This document shows, in pieces, positions 49,099-57,555 of a stretch of 64,000 nt of DNA. Made by a program: the position numbers and the translations under genes. The notes beneath the pieces are model-generated. The model was not told the DNA's origin. It did not search any database and saw only the letters and a program-made list of their open reading frames with translations. Numbering within the stretch: position 1 is the first letter of the stretch; each line of letters starts with the position of its first letter. The stretch is from Micavibrio sp. (GTDB lineage Bacteria; Pseudomonadota; Alphaproteobacteria; Micavibrionales; Micavibrionaceae), in assembly GCA_021604545.1 (NCBI GenBank), contig BQJE01000001.1, positions 231,444 through 295,443 on the forward strand. Direction: 5' to 3'.

Positions 49099-49127
49099 TA
49101 GAACGGGTAATTATTTGTAAGTATTTA

Positions 49128-49157
49128 AACAGCCTCCCTTCGCGGAGGCTGTTTTTT
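49128..49157 (+). terminator. Rho-independent terminator of the pentapeptide gene
   Basis: AACAGCCTCC and GGAGGCTGTT form a perfect 10-bp stem around CTTCGC, ending in a run of T. Confidence 0.9.
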
Positions 49158-49282
49158 ATAGGTTTTAGGGCATATCATGCGTTTTCTGCATATCTGGCAT
49201 AATATATTTGCAAATCTTATTTGGGGTGTTTAGGGTGTAGGTGTTAATAACCCTAACTCAAGCTCCAAAGGAGAGCGTTACT

Positions 49283-50395
49283 ATGTCTAAATTTACGATG
49301 GCTGAATATATCTGGCTTGATGGTGCGACGCCGACGCGTTATGTGCGATCAAAAGCGCGCGTTGTTGATGTTGGCAGTAAGCCTTCTATGGAAGATTTTC
49401 CGGAGTGGAGCTTTGACGGCTCCTCAACCAATCAGGCCGAAGGTCATGATTCCGATTGTATTTTAAAGCCGGTTTCTTTTATTCCCGATCCTATTCGCGG
49501 CGAAGGCAATTTCCTGGTGATGACCGAAGTGTTTACGCCGGATGATCAGCCGCATGAATCCAATTCACGGGCACAGCTGCGTGCTGTTCTCGATGCGGGC
49601 GCAGCAGCGCAGGAGCCATGGGCCGGATTTGAACAGGAATACACATTATTTGCCAACCGTACGCCGCTTGGCTGGCCGGAGAGCGGCTTCCCTGGACCGC
49701 AGGGGCCTTATTACTGTGGCGTTGGTGCCGATGAAGTACATGGCCGCGAGATTGTTGAGCTGCACGCGAAGGTTTGTCTTGAGGCTGGGCTTATTTATTA
49801 TGGCTTGAATGCTGAGGTGATGCCTGGTCAGTGGGAGTTTCAGATCGGCTTCCGAGGCGATCCGAAGGAATCGTGTGATGTGCTCAGCATTTCCGATCAT
49901 GTTTGGTTCGGGCGTTGGTTGCTTTACCGTGTGGCAGAAGATTTTGGTGTATCGGTTTCAACGCATAACAAGCCGGTTCGTGGTGACTGGAATGGTGCCG
50001 GTATGCATACAAATTTTTCAACCAAAGACACGCGCGATCCGAAGAAGGGGCGTGCGGCGATTGATGCCGCTGTTGAAGCGTTGGCGGCCAAACATAAGGA
50101 GCACATTGTGCTCTATGGTGCCGGTCTCGAAAGGCGTTTGACCGGGCAGCATGAAACCTGTGACATCAATACGTTTAAAGCGGGTACGGCAGATCGGGGT
50201 GCATCGATCCGTATTCCGAAGCCGGTTGATCAAAAGGGCTATGGTTATTTTGAAGACCGTAGACCGGGCGCCAATGCTGACCCGTATCTGGTAGCGGCAC
50301 GTCTTTGCACTACAGTGTGTGGTATCGATGAGTCGGTGATGCAGTTTACCAGTTGGCCGCGCGAGCAGGCTCGTCTGGCTGTTGCGGCCGAATAA
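49283..50395 (+). CDS. glutamine synthetase, eukaryotic-like GSII type
   Basis: Makes glutamine from glutamate, ammonia and ATP. It is the short GSII form: 370 residues from the ATG at 49283, which has AAAGGAG 9 bases upstream (a longer frame to 49241 lacks this). Hallmarks are the beta-grasp N-terminus with WSFDGSSTNQAEGHDSDCIL, the metal-binding GFEQEYTLF near residue 118, GLNAEVMPGQWEFQIG near 175, NGAGMHTNFSTK near 238 and the C-terminal NADPYLVAARL. GSII enzymes lack the adenylylation Tyr loop of GSI, so regulation should be by expression or feedback. It stands alone with its own terminator. Confidence 0.95.
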   Translation: MSKFTMAEYIWLDGATPTRYVRSKARVVDVGSKPSMEDFPEWSFDGSSTNQAEGHDSDCILKPVSFIPDPIRGEGNFLVMTEVFTPDDQPHESNSRAQLRAVLDAGAAAQEPWAGFEQEYTLFANRTPLGWPESGFPGPQGPYYCGVGADEVHGREIVELHAKVCLEAGLIYYGLNAEVMPGQWEFQIGFRGDPKESCDVLSISDHVWFGRWLLYRVAEDFGVSVSTHNKPVRGDWNGAGMHTNFSTKDTRDPKKGRAAIDAAVEALAAKHKEHIVLYGAGLERRLTGQHETCDINTFKAGTADRGASIRIPKPVDQKGYGYFEDRRPGANADPYLVAARLCTTVCGIDESVMQFTSWPREQARLAVAAE

Positions 50396-50420
50396 AATCT
50401 TTTGTTTTAATTTCGAAGGA

Positions 50421-50451
50421 GGGCGCCTTTGTTTACGGCGCCCTTTTTTTT
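50421..50451 (+). terminator. Rho-independent terminator of the GSII gene
   Basis: GGGCGCC and GGCGCCC form a perfect 7-bp stem around TTTGTTTAC, followed by a long T-run. Confidence 0.9.
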
Positions 50452-50709
50452 ATTATAATCAATAAATTATCAACCCTTATGGATGTGGTGCTTTAGTTTA
50501 TTTGGGGTGGGTTTTGTGTTACCTTATAAGAGCTTATTGGTTTTTCAATAAGAACTCACCGGGTTTTTGATTATGAAAATCCAATATAATCAATTTGTTA
50601 ACCTTTCTCCGGTAAAAATAACCTTAAGCAAGTGGGCTAACAATTCTTTGTGTATCTAATTTTTGCGTATCCAAAATGGTAACTTAATCAAATGCTTTAA
50701 GATGAAAAC
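50452..50709. other. AT-rich upstream region of the pilus cluster
   Basis: No gene. A hairpin CTTATTG-GTTTTT-CAATAAG lies at 50533-50552. The region must hold the promoter of the pilus operon, but I could not pick a convincing -35/-10 pair, and the first gene has only a weak ribosome-binding site. Confidence 0.35.
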
Positions 50710-52644
50710 ATGAGTAAAGACAAAACAAAAGATATGGGCGTAGCTCCTGATAACAAATCGGAGGTGGATGATTTTGTATCGCAGGATATAAGTGCGCTCG
50801 ATATTGATATGGAGTCAGGTAAAGAAATTAAGTCTGAAAAAGATCCGGGGCAACTGCCTGTTAAATATAAAGAACCCAAGCAATCCAAAAGTCAGGGTGC
50901 TATTCAAAAAGCCTATACTGATATTCAGGCAAAGTCTGGCAGTGGAAATGAGGCTGAAGATGGCCCTAAAGGGCGAATTGGTGATCGTCTTGTCGCCATG
51001 GGAATTATTACCGAAGACCAGCTAAACGTTGCCATTCAGGAAAAGAAAATTTCCGGGAAGATGCTGGGGACCGTTATGGTCGATCTCGGGTTTATTGATC
51101 AGGAAACGCTAACGGCTTTTCTGGCTGAATCTTCAGGTTTCGACGTTTTCGATCCCAAGCATACAATTGTTGATGGTGATGCGCTTAGTCTTCTTGAAAA
51201 AGATGTTGCGATCAAACACCAGGTTCTTCCGATTTCCGTGACGGATGGTGACGTTCGTGTGGCGATGGAGGATCCGTATGATGTGGTGGCTCTTGATACG
51301 CTGCGTCGTTTTTTTCCTAAAGGTTCACAGATTATACCTCTGGTTACAACATCCAAGGTTTTGGCGGATGCGATTGATGCGGCTTATGGTTATGCCAGTT
51401 CTATCAATGGGATATTAAAAGAACTTGAAGAAAATAAAGAGCAAGTGGATCTGGCCACGTTAGATGAAAACCTGGCTTTTACTCATCCTATTGTCCGCCT
51501 TGTGAATGCTCTTGTTTTCGATGCTGTTAAAATCGGCGCTTCAGATCTTCACTTTGAGCCGGAGGATAATTTTGTTCGTGTGCGTTATCGTTTGGACGGC
51601 GTTCTTTTTACTGCCCAGATCCTTCACAAGCAGCACTGGAGCGGCGTTTCCCAGCGGATCAAAATCATGTCGGAATTGAATATTGCTGACAAACTTACGC
51701 CGCAGGATGGTCGGTTTAGTATGAATGTCGGTGGCCGTGAGGCTGATTTTCGCGTGTCCTCTCTTCCCACCGTGCATGGTGAGAATATTGTTCTAAGGGT
51801 TCTGGATAAAAGCGCCAGTATCATGCCGCTGGAAGGGTTGGGCTTTAGTGACACAAACATGGAGCTTATCAAGAATGCTCAATCCCGCCCTGAAGGAATT
51901 ATTATTGTGACAGGTCCGACGGGGAGCGGTAAAACCACCTCCCTTTATTCCATGCTGAATGAAATTAACGATGTTGTCGTCAACATCCAGACTTTGGAAG
52001 ACCCGGTTGAGTATTCTCTGCCGATGATCCGCCAAACGCATGTGCGTGAAGGTGTTCTAGAGTTTGCCGACGGAATCAGGGCAATGTTACGTCAGGATCC
52101 GGACATTATCTTTATCGGTGAAATTCGCGATAAGATCACTGCCGAAATGGCACTAAAGGCGGCCATGACCGGTCACCAAGTTTACACGACGCTTCACACA
52201 AATGATTCTTTTGGTGCTATCCCACGTTTGCTCGATCTTGGTTTAAAGCCAGGAATGATTGCCGGGGCCATTATATCTGTTTTTGCCCAGCGTCTTACGC
52301 GGCGTTTGTGTGGTAATTGCAAAGAAGAATATCGCCCCGATGCTGAGGAATGTGAAATTTTGGGGGTTAGTTCTGATAACGCGCCTTCTATTTACCGGGC
52401 AAAGCAGGGTGGTTGTGAAATATGTGCCGGCCAGGGATATAAGGGGCGTGTGGCAGTTGTTGAGATTCTAAGTTTTGATGAAGAGTTAGATGATATTGTT
52501 GCTAAAAACGAAACAAAAGCGGATCTAAAGGATGCTGCGGTAAAAAAAGGCTTCAAAAGTATGAAAGACGATGGCATTCTTAAGGTGCTGGAAGGTGTAA
52601 CAAGTCTTCAAGCCCTCGCCAGAGTCGTCGACATCAATAAATAA
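50710..52644 (+). CDS. pilB: type IV pilus / T2SS extension ATPase (PilB/GspE/MshE family)
   Basis: Cytoplasmic hexameric ATPase powering pilus extension. It has a 75-residue disordered acidic/Lys-rich start, then the T2SSE N-terminal domain (GDRLVAMGIITEDQLNVAI near residue 90), then the ATPase core. That core shows Walker A GPTGSGKTT at about 402-410, Walker B-like DIIFIGEIRD near 465 and the His box TGHQVYTTLHTND near 487. The zinc-binding tetracysteine insertion is intact (CGNC near 534 and CEIC near 569). At 644 residues it is slightly long because of the N-terminal tail. It heads a rightward cluster; pilC follows after 21 bp. Confidence 0.93.
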   Translation: MSKDKTKDMGVAPDNKSEVDDFVSQDISALDIDMESGKEIKSEKDPGQLPVKYKEPKQSKSQGAIQKAYTDIQAKSGSGNEAEDGPKGRIGDRLVAMGIITEDQLNVAIQEKKISGKMLGTVMVDLGFIDQETLTAFLAESSGFDVFDPKHTIVDGDALSLLEKDVAIKHQVLPISVTDGDVRVAMEDPYDVVALDTLRRFFPKGSQIIPLVTTSKVLADAIDAAYGYASSINGILKELEENKEQVDLATLDENLAFTHPIVRLVNALVFDAVKIGASDLHFEPEDNFVRVRYRLDGVLFTAQILHKQHWSGVSQRIKIMSELNIADKLTPQDGRFSMNVGGREADFRVSSLPTVHGENIVLRVLDKSASIMPLEGLGFSDTNMELIKNAQSRPEGIIIVTGPTGSGKTTSLYSMLNEINDVVVNIQTLEDPVEYSLPMIRQTHVREGVLEFADGIRAMLRQDPDIIFIGEIRDKITAEMALKAAMTGHQVYTTLHTNDSFGAIPRLLDLGLKPGMIAGAIISVFAQRLTRRLCGNCKEEYRPDAEECEILGVSSDNAPSIYRAKQGGCEICAGQGYKGRVAVVEILSFDEELDDIVAKNETKADLKDAAVKKGFKSMKDDGILKVLEGVTSLQALARVVDINK

Positions 52645-52665
52645 TCTTTTCAGGGGTTCCTAGCT

Positions 52666-53880
52666 ATCGAACGTTACAAGTACAGAGCTGTTAACACTAG
52701 GGGTAGGCCCATTCGCGGTACTATTTCTGCCGCCAATGAGGTTGACCTATACAACCAGCTGCAATCAGCTGGGCTAGAGCTTGTAGGTTGCTCACTTCTT
52801 AGCAAGAATAAGGGGTTGTCTTTAGGGGTTAGGCTAAAGAGGATCAAGATTCGTGACTTGATCCAGTTTTTTGTGCATATGGAACAAATGCAGGGTGCAG
52901 GCGTGCCCTTGCTTGATGGGTTGGCAGATATCAGGGACACAACTGATAACGACCAAATGCGCGACATTATGTCTGAGGTTTATAGGGATGTTTCGGAAGG
53001 TAGCTCTTTATCCGAAGCCATGGAAAAACACCCTAAGGTTTTTAACAATCTTTATATTTCGTTGATTAAGGCTGGTGAAGACACCGGAGACCTTACAGCT
53101 TCATATCGACAGCTTGTGAAGTATTTGAAATGGGTTGATGCTATGCAGTCGATGATACGCAAGGCAACCCGTTACCCAATAATTGTGACTATTGTTGTTC
53201 TTGTAACCATTGTTGTGATGATGGGTTATGTTGTGCCGCAAATTGTTGGGTTTATCCGCAACCTTGATCAGGAATTGCCGTTTTATACGACCTCCCTTAT
53301 GGCGACTTCCGACTTCTTTAGGGCTTACTGGTGGGCTGTTCTGGGGGGGCCTGTCATTTTTACCGTCGTGATTAGAGTGTTGATGGGCATGTCCGATGAG
53401 TTTGCTTACCGTGTGGATTCGGCGTTGTTAAGCCTGCCGATTGCCGGCCCATTGATTCGAAAAATCACCATTGCACGCTATGCTCAGACCTTCAGTGCCC
53501 TTTTTGCTGCCGGCATCGACGTTATCAACAGTTTAAAGGCGGCTCGTAATACAGTAAACAACCGAGCGCTGATTGATGCGCTGGAAAGCGTTGAAAACTA
53601 TGTGCAGTCTGGTAGTCCTTTGTCTGATTCATTTAACGCCTGTGGCGAGTTTCCGAGTATGGTTATCAGGATGCTTAAAATCGGTGAAGAGACAGGTAAT
53701 CTCTCGGTTGTTCTCGATCAGGTTTCGGAATTTTATACCCGGGATGTCGATGAGGCTGTGCAAGGTCTTATTGCCATGATTGAACCAGCGCTAACAGGTT
53801 TGCTCGGGGGTATGATATTATGGATTGCAGTAGCGGTCTTCGGGCCGATCTATGCTAGTTTTGAAAATATTGATTTCTAA
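52666..53880 (+). CDS. pilC: type IV pilus platform protein (PilC/GspF family), probable ATC start
   Basis: Inner-membrane platform protein on which pilins are assembled. Two homologous GspF domains are present (FFVHMEQMQGAGVPLLDGL near residue 68 and YAQTFSALFAAGIDVINSL near 272), with membrane segments around 170-195, 218-240 and at the C-terminus. The frame is open right from the pilB stop codon, but no ATG, GTG or TTG occurs before TTG 52816. The 50 codons before that TTG encode the conserved N-terminus (YRAVNTRGRPIRGTISAANE), so translation must start earlier. ATC at 52666, nine bases after AGGGG, is the best candidate, giving 404 residues. Confidence 0.9.
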   Translation: MERYKYRAVNTRGRPIRGTISAANEVDLYNQLQSAGLELVGCSLLSKNKGLSLGVRLKRIKIRDLIQFFVHMEQMQGAGVPLLDGLADIRDTTDNDQMRDIMSEVYRDVSEGSSLSEAMEKHPKVFNNLYISLIKAGEDTGDLTASYRQLVKYLKWVDAMQSMIRKATRYPIIVTIVVLVTIVVMMGYVVPQIVGFIRNLDQELPFYTTSLMATSDFFRAYWWAVLGGPVIFTVVIRVLMGMSDEFAYRVDSALLSLPIAGPLIRKITIARYAQTFSALFAAGIDVINSLKAARNTVNNRALIDALESVENYVQSGSPLSDSFNACGEFPSMVIRMLKIGEETGNLSVVLDQVSEFYTRDVDEAVQGLIAMIEPALTGLLGGMILWIAVAVFGPIYASFENIDF

Positions 53881-53889
53881 GGTTATAAA

Positions 53890-55485
53890 ATGTCGCTTTC
53901 GTTTTTCACACCTGCTCGAACTGTTTTGCTTATAGCTGATGAGGCTCTGTGCATATACAGCACAAGCTACAAAGGTGTTCGCCTTGTGGAAACCGTTCCA
54001 TGGACGGCAGAGAATTTTGAAAAAAATGTAGCAACTATCCTGTCCAAGGATTGCGGTAACAAGCCTGTCTTGATCATCAATGATATGGTGGAGCAGCATT
54101 ACCGCAAAGAACGGATTCCTGCTGTTGGTGCGATGGATAGGGCGAGTGTCTTGCAAAGAAAGCTGGTCGTTGCGTTTCCCAATTATCCTATAAGGGCGGC
54201 GTTACCCCTAAAGGAAAAAACAGCAAAAACTGATAAGGGGGGTGCGGCCTCTATTTATATTTTTGCAGCTGTCCCGAACTCAGAACCGTTTGCCAAGACG
54301 ATGGGTACAACGCGAGCATCTCTGGTTCCGATCGCAGGTTTTGGACTTTTGCCTGTGGAATCATCAGACATGGTTAAGGCGCTGGCCGCCAAGATATCAA
54401 GAAGAGAGAAGAAGAAGTCCGTCTGGGCGGTCTTTATTGGTCAGCACCAGAATGGCGGCCTTCGTCAGATTGTAACGAGAAATGGCGAGGTTGCTTTGAC
54501 GCGGATGACGCCCATTGTAGACAAGGATTCGGATCCTGAGCAATGGGTTGGCGAAGTTAATCAGGAATTCAAAGCGACTATGAGTTATCTTTCGCGCTTT
54601 GGGTATGCCGAGGAAGACGGATTGGATGTTATTGCTATCACCAATCCCGCTACAGGCGAATTGCTAGAAAATACAATTGATACACCTTGTAATTTTAAAG
54701 CGCTGACGGTTGTTGAGGCGGCGCAACTTCTTGGTATTCCTTTGGGCCGACAAGATGATTTGCGCCATGCTGATATTCTTCATGTCGCATGGGTGGGCCG
54801 CAAAAGATCTATGCTTTTGCCTATGAAGGCGAGGGAAATCGATGCTGTGTCGCGTCCGCGACAGATGGCTGTCGCCGCTTCGGCTGTGCTGATCCTGGCG
54901 GCAGGATTTTTAGGATACCAGATGCTGGATCAGTATCAGGATATGAGCGTTATTCACGGTGATCTTGATGAGGCAAATCAGCGAAAAGCACAGCTGGATG
55001 TTCAGTATCAGATTGAGGTGAAGCGCAAGGAAGATCTTGGTTTTGATGTCAGGCTCGTACAAAGTTCTTTGATGGTGTACGACGAGCTTGAAAAGAAGAA
55101 TATAAAGACGCTGCGCTTGTTCAACGGTGTGGGGCACGCTTTGGGCCGTGATCTGCGCCTTGATCAGATTGTTGTTAAAAAAGATAAGGTCGATCTGGCA
55201 GACAAAATTCTTAATCCGGGCGAGATGTTTTCTGACACTCTTTATCAAGCAAAAATGCATATGACTTACCCGAGCACCACAAATATTGATAAAGGAAATC
55301 AGGAGGTACGCGACCTAAGGGATCGCCTTCAGATGTTTCTTCCTAGTCATACAATTGAGGTTACAAAATTTTTGAAAGACTATGAGTATACGGAGCAGGT
55401 TGTGGTTGAAACAGGCGATCTTAATAAAAAAGATGTCGTGCAGGATTTTGTGGCTGAAATTTCTATCAAGGGGCCGGTGTTATGA
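53890..55485 (+). CDS. PilM-PilN fusion-like (GspL-type) pilus assembly protein
   Basis: A 531-residue protein. The first 310 residues are cytoplasmic and have the length and feel of an actin-like PilM/GspL domain, though the nucleotide-binding motifs are not obvious by eye. A single membrane segment lies at about 326-346 (MAVAASAVLILAAGFLGYQM). It is followed by a coiled coil (DLDEANQRKAQLDVQYQ) and a periplasmic ferredoxin-like region, as in PilN or GspL. Its stop overlaps the next start (ATGA). Assignment rests on topology and on position between PilC and a PilO-like gene; it corresponds to MshI or GspL in other systems. Confidence 0.65.
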   Translation: MSLSFFTPARTVLLIADEALCIYSTSYKGVRLVETVPWTAENFEKNVATILSKDCGNKPVLIINDMVEQHYRKERIPAVGAMDRASVLQRKLVVAFPNYPIRAALPLKEKTAKTDKGGAASIYIFAAVPNSEPFAKTMGTTRASLVPIAGFGLLPVESSDMVKALAAKISRREKKKSVWAVFIGQHQNGGLRQIVTRNGEVALTRMTPIVDKDSDPEQWVGEVNQEFKATMSYLSRFGYAEEDGLDVIAITNPATGELLENTIDTPCNFKALTVVEAAQLLGIPLGRQDDLRHADILHVAWVGRKRSMLLPMKAREIDAVSRPRQMAVAASAVLILAAGFLGYQMLDQYQDMSVIHGDLDEANQRKAQLDVQYQIEVKRKEDLGFDVRLVQSSLMVYDELEKKNIKTLRLFNGVGHALGRDLRLDQIVVKKDKVDLADKILNPGEMFSDTLYQAKMHMTYPSTTNIDKGNQEVRDLRDRLQMFLPSHTIEVTKFLKDYEYTEQVVVETGDLNKKDVVQDFVAEISIKGPVL

Positions 55486-56123
55486 TCAGGGTTTTGGGCG
55501 CAAAGCGTGTGTTATTATTAGTGGTCCTGATGGCCGTCAACATCTTGTTCGCTTTCGCAGTCTATGGATATATGATGCCAGAAAAGATAAAAACAGAACG
55601 CAATTTACGTTCTTTGCGGGGGCAGATTTCTACGGTGCAGCAGGATATTAATCACCTTCAGATAGAATTTGAGCAACTTGAAGAGCAGCAGGCAAAATAT
55701 CAGCAGCTTGAAAAAGACGGTTTTTTCCGTGCGCAGGGAAGGCGCGAAGCACAGGATTTATTTGAACGTATTCAGGATAGTTCAAAAGTTATTTCTGCGG
55801 TGGCGAGTATAAGGGCTGGAGAAATTGAAGATCATGTGGAGGCACAGAAAGCAGCACATAAATTACTGGTCAGCCCGGTTGATCTTAAGATTGAAGCTCT
55901 CAGTGATGTTGCGGTATTTCGTTATCTTTATTTGTTGGAAAAATCATTTCCTGGGCATATAGCCGTAAATAAAATTGATTTGAAGCGTACGCAGAATCTA
56001 AATGCTGCTGTTCTGCGCTCAATTACGACAGGGAGCAACCTGTCCTTGGTTGAGGCTGATATTAGTTTGTTGTGGCGGACAATGATTCCAGAAGCGAATG
56101 TGCGCGAAGATGAGAAGGAATGA
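55482..56123 (+). CDS. PilO/GspM-like inner-membrane pilus assembly protein
   Basis: A 213-residue bitopic protein. A short cytoplasmic start is followed by one membrane helix (VLLLVVLMAVNILFAFAVYG, about 9-28), a coiled coil (LRGQISTVQQDINHLQIEF near 45) and a periplasmic alpha/beta domain, the PilO/GspM/MshJ plan. Sequence similarity to known PilO is low by eye, so the call rests on topology and gene order. Start and stop overlap both neighbours by ATGA, so all three proteins are translationally coupled and probably form the alignment complex joining the platform to the secretin. Confidence 0.65.
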   Translation: MIRVLGAKRVLLLVVLMAVNILFAFAVYGYMMPEKIKTERNLRSLRGQISTVQQDINHLQIEFEQLEEQQAKYQQLEKDGFFRAQGRREAQDLFERIQDSSKVISAVASIRAGEIEDHVEAQKAAHKLLVSPVDLKIEALSDVAVFRYLYLLEKSFPGHIAVNKIDLKRTQNLNAAVLRSITTGSNLSLVEADISLLWRTMIPEANVREDEKE

Positions 56124-56719
56124 GTTTGTTAAGGATGATGATGCGATCAGATAAAAAGAATATAGGGGACGGTTTAGTCATGGGGGCTTCGTGCCAACTT
56201 GCCGTCATTTGCGCTGTGATTGCTATTATGGTCATGCCTATGTGCGTTCAGGCACAAGAGGCCGAGGCGGTCGTTTCAGACACTGAGGTGGCGCAAGAAG
56301 AAGCGGCTGTGCAGGAATTGCCTGAGATTAATCCCAACGAGATTCCATCTGTGCTTTTTACCTATTGGGAACATACTGCAATAATGGAGGCTAAAAGTGC
56401 GCGAGGTAGTGTTCGCCCACCTACGGAAGCTGAGTTGGCAGCGTCTGTTCCTGATGAAGAAGGCAGACCTAAGCCACCGCCCGAAGAAAGGGAGCTAAGG
56501 CTGGCCGGTATTGTTTATGTCAGGCATGGGGACTGGACTATATGGCTGAATGAAAAGCGAGTAACGCCAACTGCAGTTCCTCCTGAGGCTATTGATCTCG
56601 AAGTTTATAAGGAATTTATTGAGCTCAAATGGCATGACGATTACACAAATCAGATTTTCCCCATTCGTTTGCGCCCCCATCAACGCTTTAATCTTGATGC
56701 GCGTATATTCCTTCCCTGA
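56120..56719 (+). CDS. PilP/GspB/MshK-like periplasmic pilus protein
   Basis: A 199-residue protein. A membrane segment at about 22-40 (CQLAVICAVIAIMVMPMCV) may be a signal peptide or anchor, followed by an acidic linker (AEAVVSDTEVAQEEAAVQEL). The C-terminal domain of about 75 residues (LRLAGIVYVRHGDWTIWLNE) has the small beta-domain pattern of GspB/PilP, which contacts the secretin's N-domains. Identity is inferred mainly from position after the PilO-like gene and from this strand pattern. Its start overlaps the previous stop. Confidence 0.6.
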   Translation: MSLLRMMMRSDKKNIGDGLVMGASCQLAVICAVIAIMVMPMCVQAQEAEAVVSDTEVAQEEAAVQELPEINPNEIPSVLFTYWEHTAIMEAKSARGSVRPPTEAELAASVPDEEGRPKPPPEERELRLAGIVYVRHGDWTIWLNEKRVTPTAVPPEAIDLEVYKEFIELKWHDDYTNQIFPIRLRPHQRFNLDARIFLP

Positions 56720-56757
56720 TGATCAGGTCAAAAATTTAATGACAGTCGGCAAATGAG

Positions 56758-57495
56758 ATGAGTACCAAGGACAACACGCTCGTCATTGATGATGTTAGTG
56801 TCTCTTACGGGGCTGCGCCCGTTATTCATGATATTTCCTTGCAGATCAAAGAAGGTGAATCTTTTGGACTCATGGGGCTAAACGGTGCAGGAAAGACAAC
56901 CTTGATAAAAGCTATATTGGGTTTGCGTGAACAAGATAGTGGGCAGATCAGCATTTATGACGCTCCTTGTACCAGCTCTGAAAGTAAGGCCAGGCTTGCC
57001 TATTTGCCTGAGCGCTTTGAGCCGCCTTGGTTTCTAACCGGTTTTGAGTTTTTGCGTTTTTCATTAAAACTTTACAATCAAGAATTTGATCAAGAGCATG
57101 TGGCGCAAGCGGCGGAAAAGCTTGCGTTGGATAAAGATGCTTTGAAGCGGCGTGTCCAGACATACTCAAAAGGTATGCGCCAGAAATTGGGGTTGCTCGG
57201 AACTATATTAACCAATTGTTCCTTACTTATCCTTGACGAGCCGATGAGTGGCCTTGATCCGCAGGCGCGTTCTTTGGTCAAAGATATGTTGGCTGAGGCC
57301 CAGACGAAGGAGCGCACGATTTTTCTTAGCTCCCATATTCTTGCTGATATGGAGGAGGTTTGCGATAGGGTGGCTGTGCTACATGGGGGTGTGATTATGT
57401 CTACTGGAACGCCGGCAGAGTTAAAGAAAAAGACGGGCTCGAAAAATCTTGAGCGGGCCTTTCTACATTTCATTGAGAAAAAGGATGCGGCGTGA
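56758..57495 (+). CDS. ABC transporter ATP-binding protein in the pilus cluster
   Basis: A 245-residue ATPase with Walker A GLNGAGKTTL near residue 39, signature YSKGMRQKLGL near 138, Walker B LLILDEPMSGLDPQA near 157 and switch His in SSHILAD near 191. The signature variant is that of ABC-2-type exporters. No permease gene is adjacent, so its partner must be elsewhere or it acts differently. Myxococcus xanthus has an ABC-2 system, PilGHI, needed for type IV pili, in which PilH is the ATPase; this gene could be an analogue, by inference from context. Confidence 0.85.
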   Translation: MSTKDNTLVIDDVSVSYGAAPVIHDISLQIKEGESFGLMGLNGAGKTTLIKAILGLREQDSGQISIYDAPCTSSESKARLAYLPERFEPPWFLTGFEFLRFSLKLYNQEFDQEHVAQAAEKLALDKDALKRRVQTYSKGMRQKLGLLGTILTNCSLLILDEPMSGLDPQARSLVKDMLAEAQTKERTIFLSSHILADMEEVCDRVAVLHGGVIMSTGTPAELKKKTGSKNLERAFLHFIEKKDAA

Positions 57496-57555
57496 TAGAA
57501 TCATTTAAGATTCTGTGCCGATTCGCGAGCGCATCATAAATCAAAGGGTTCCTAA

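Noticed and set aside
49201-49220. Possible sigma-54 promoter before the GSII gene (TGGCAT followed by TTTGCA)
   Set aside because: The GG and GC elements are two bases too far apart for a sigma-54 site.
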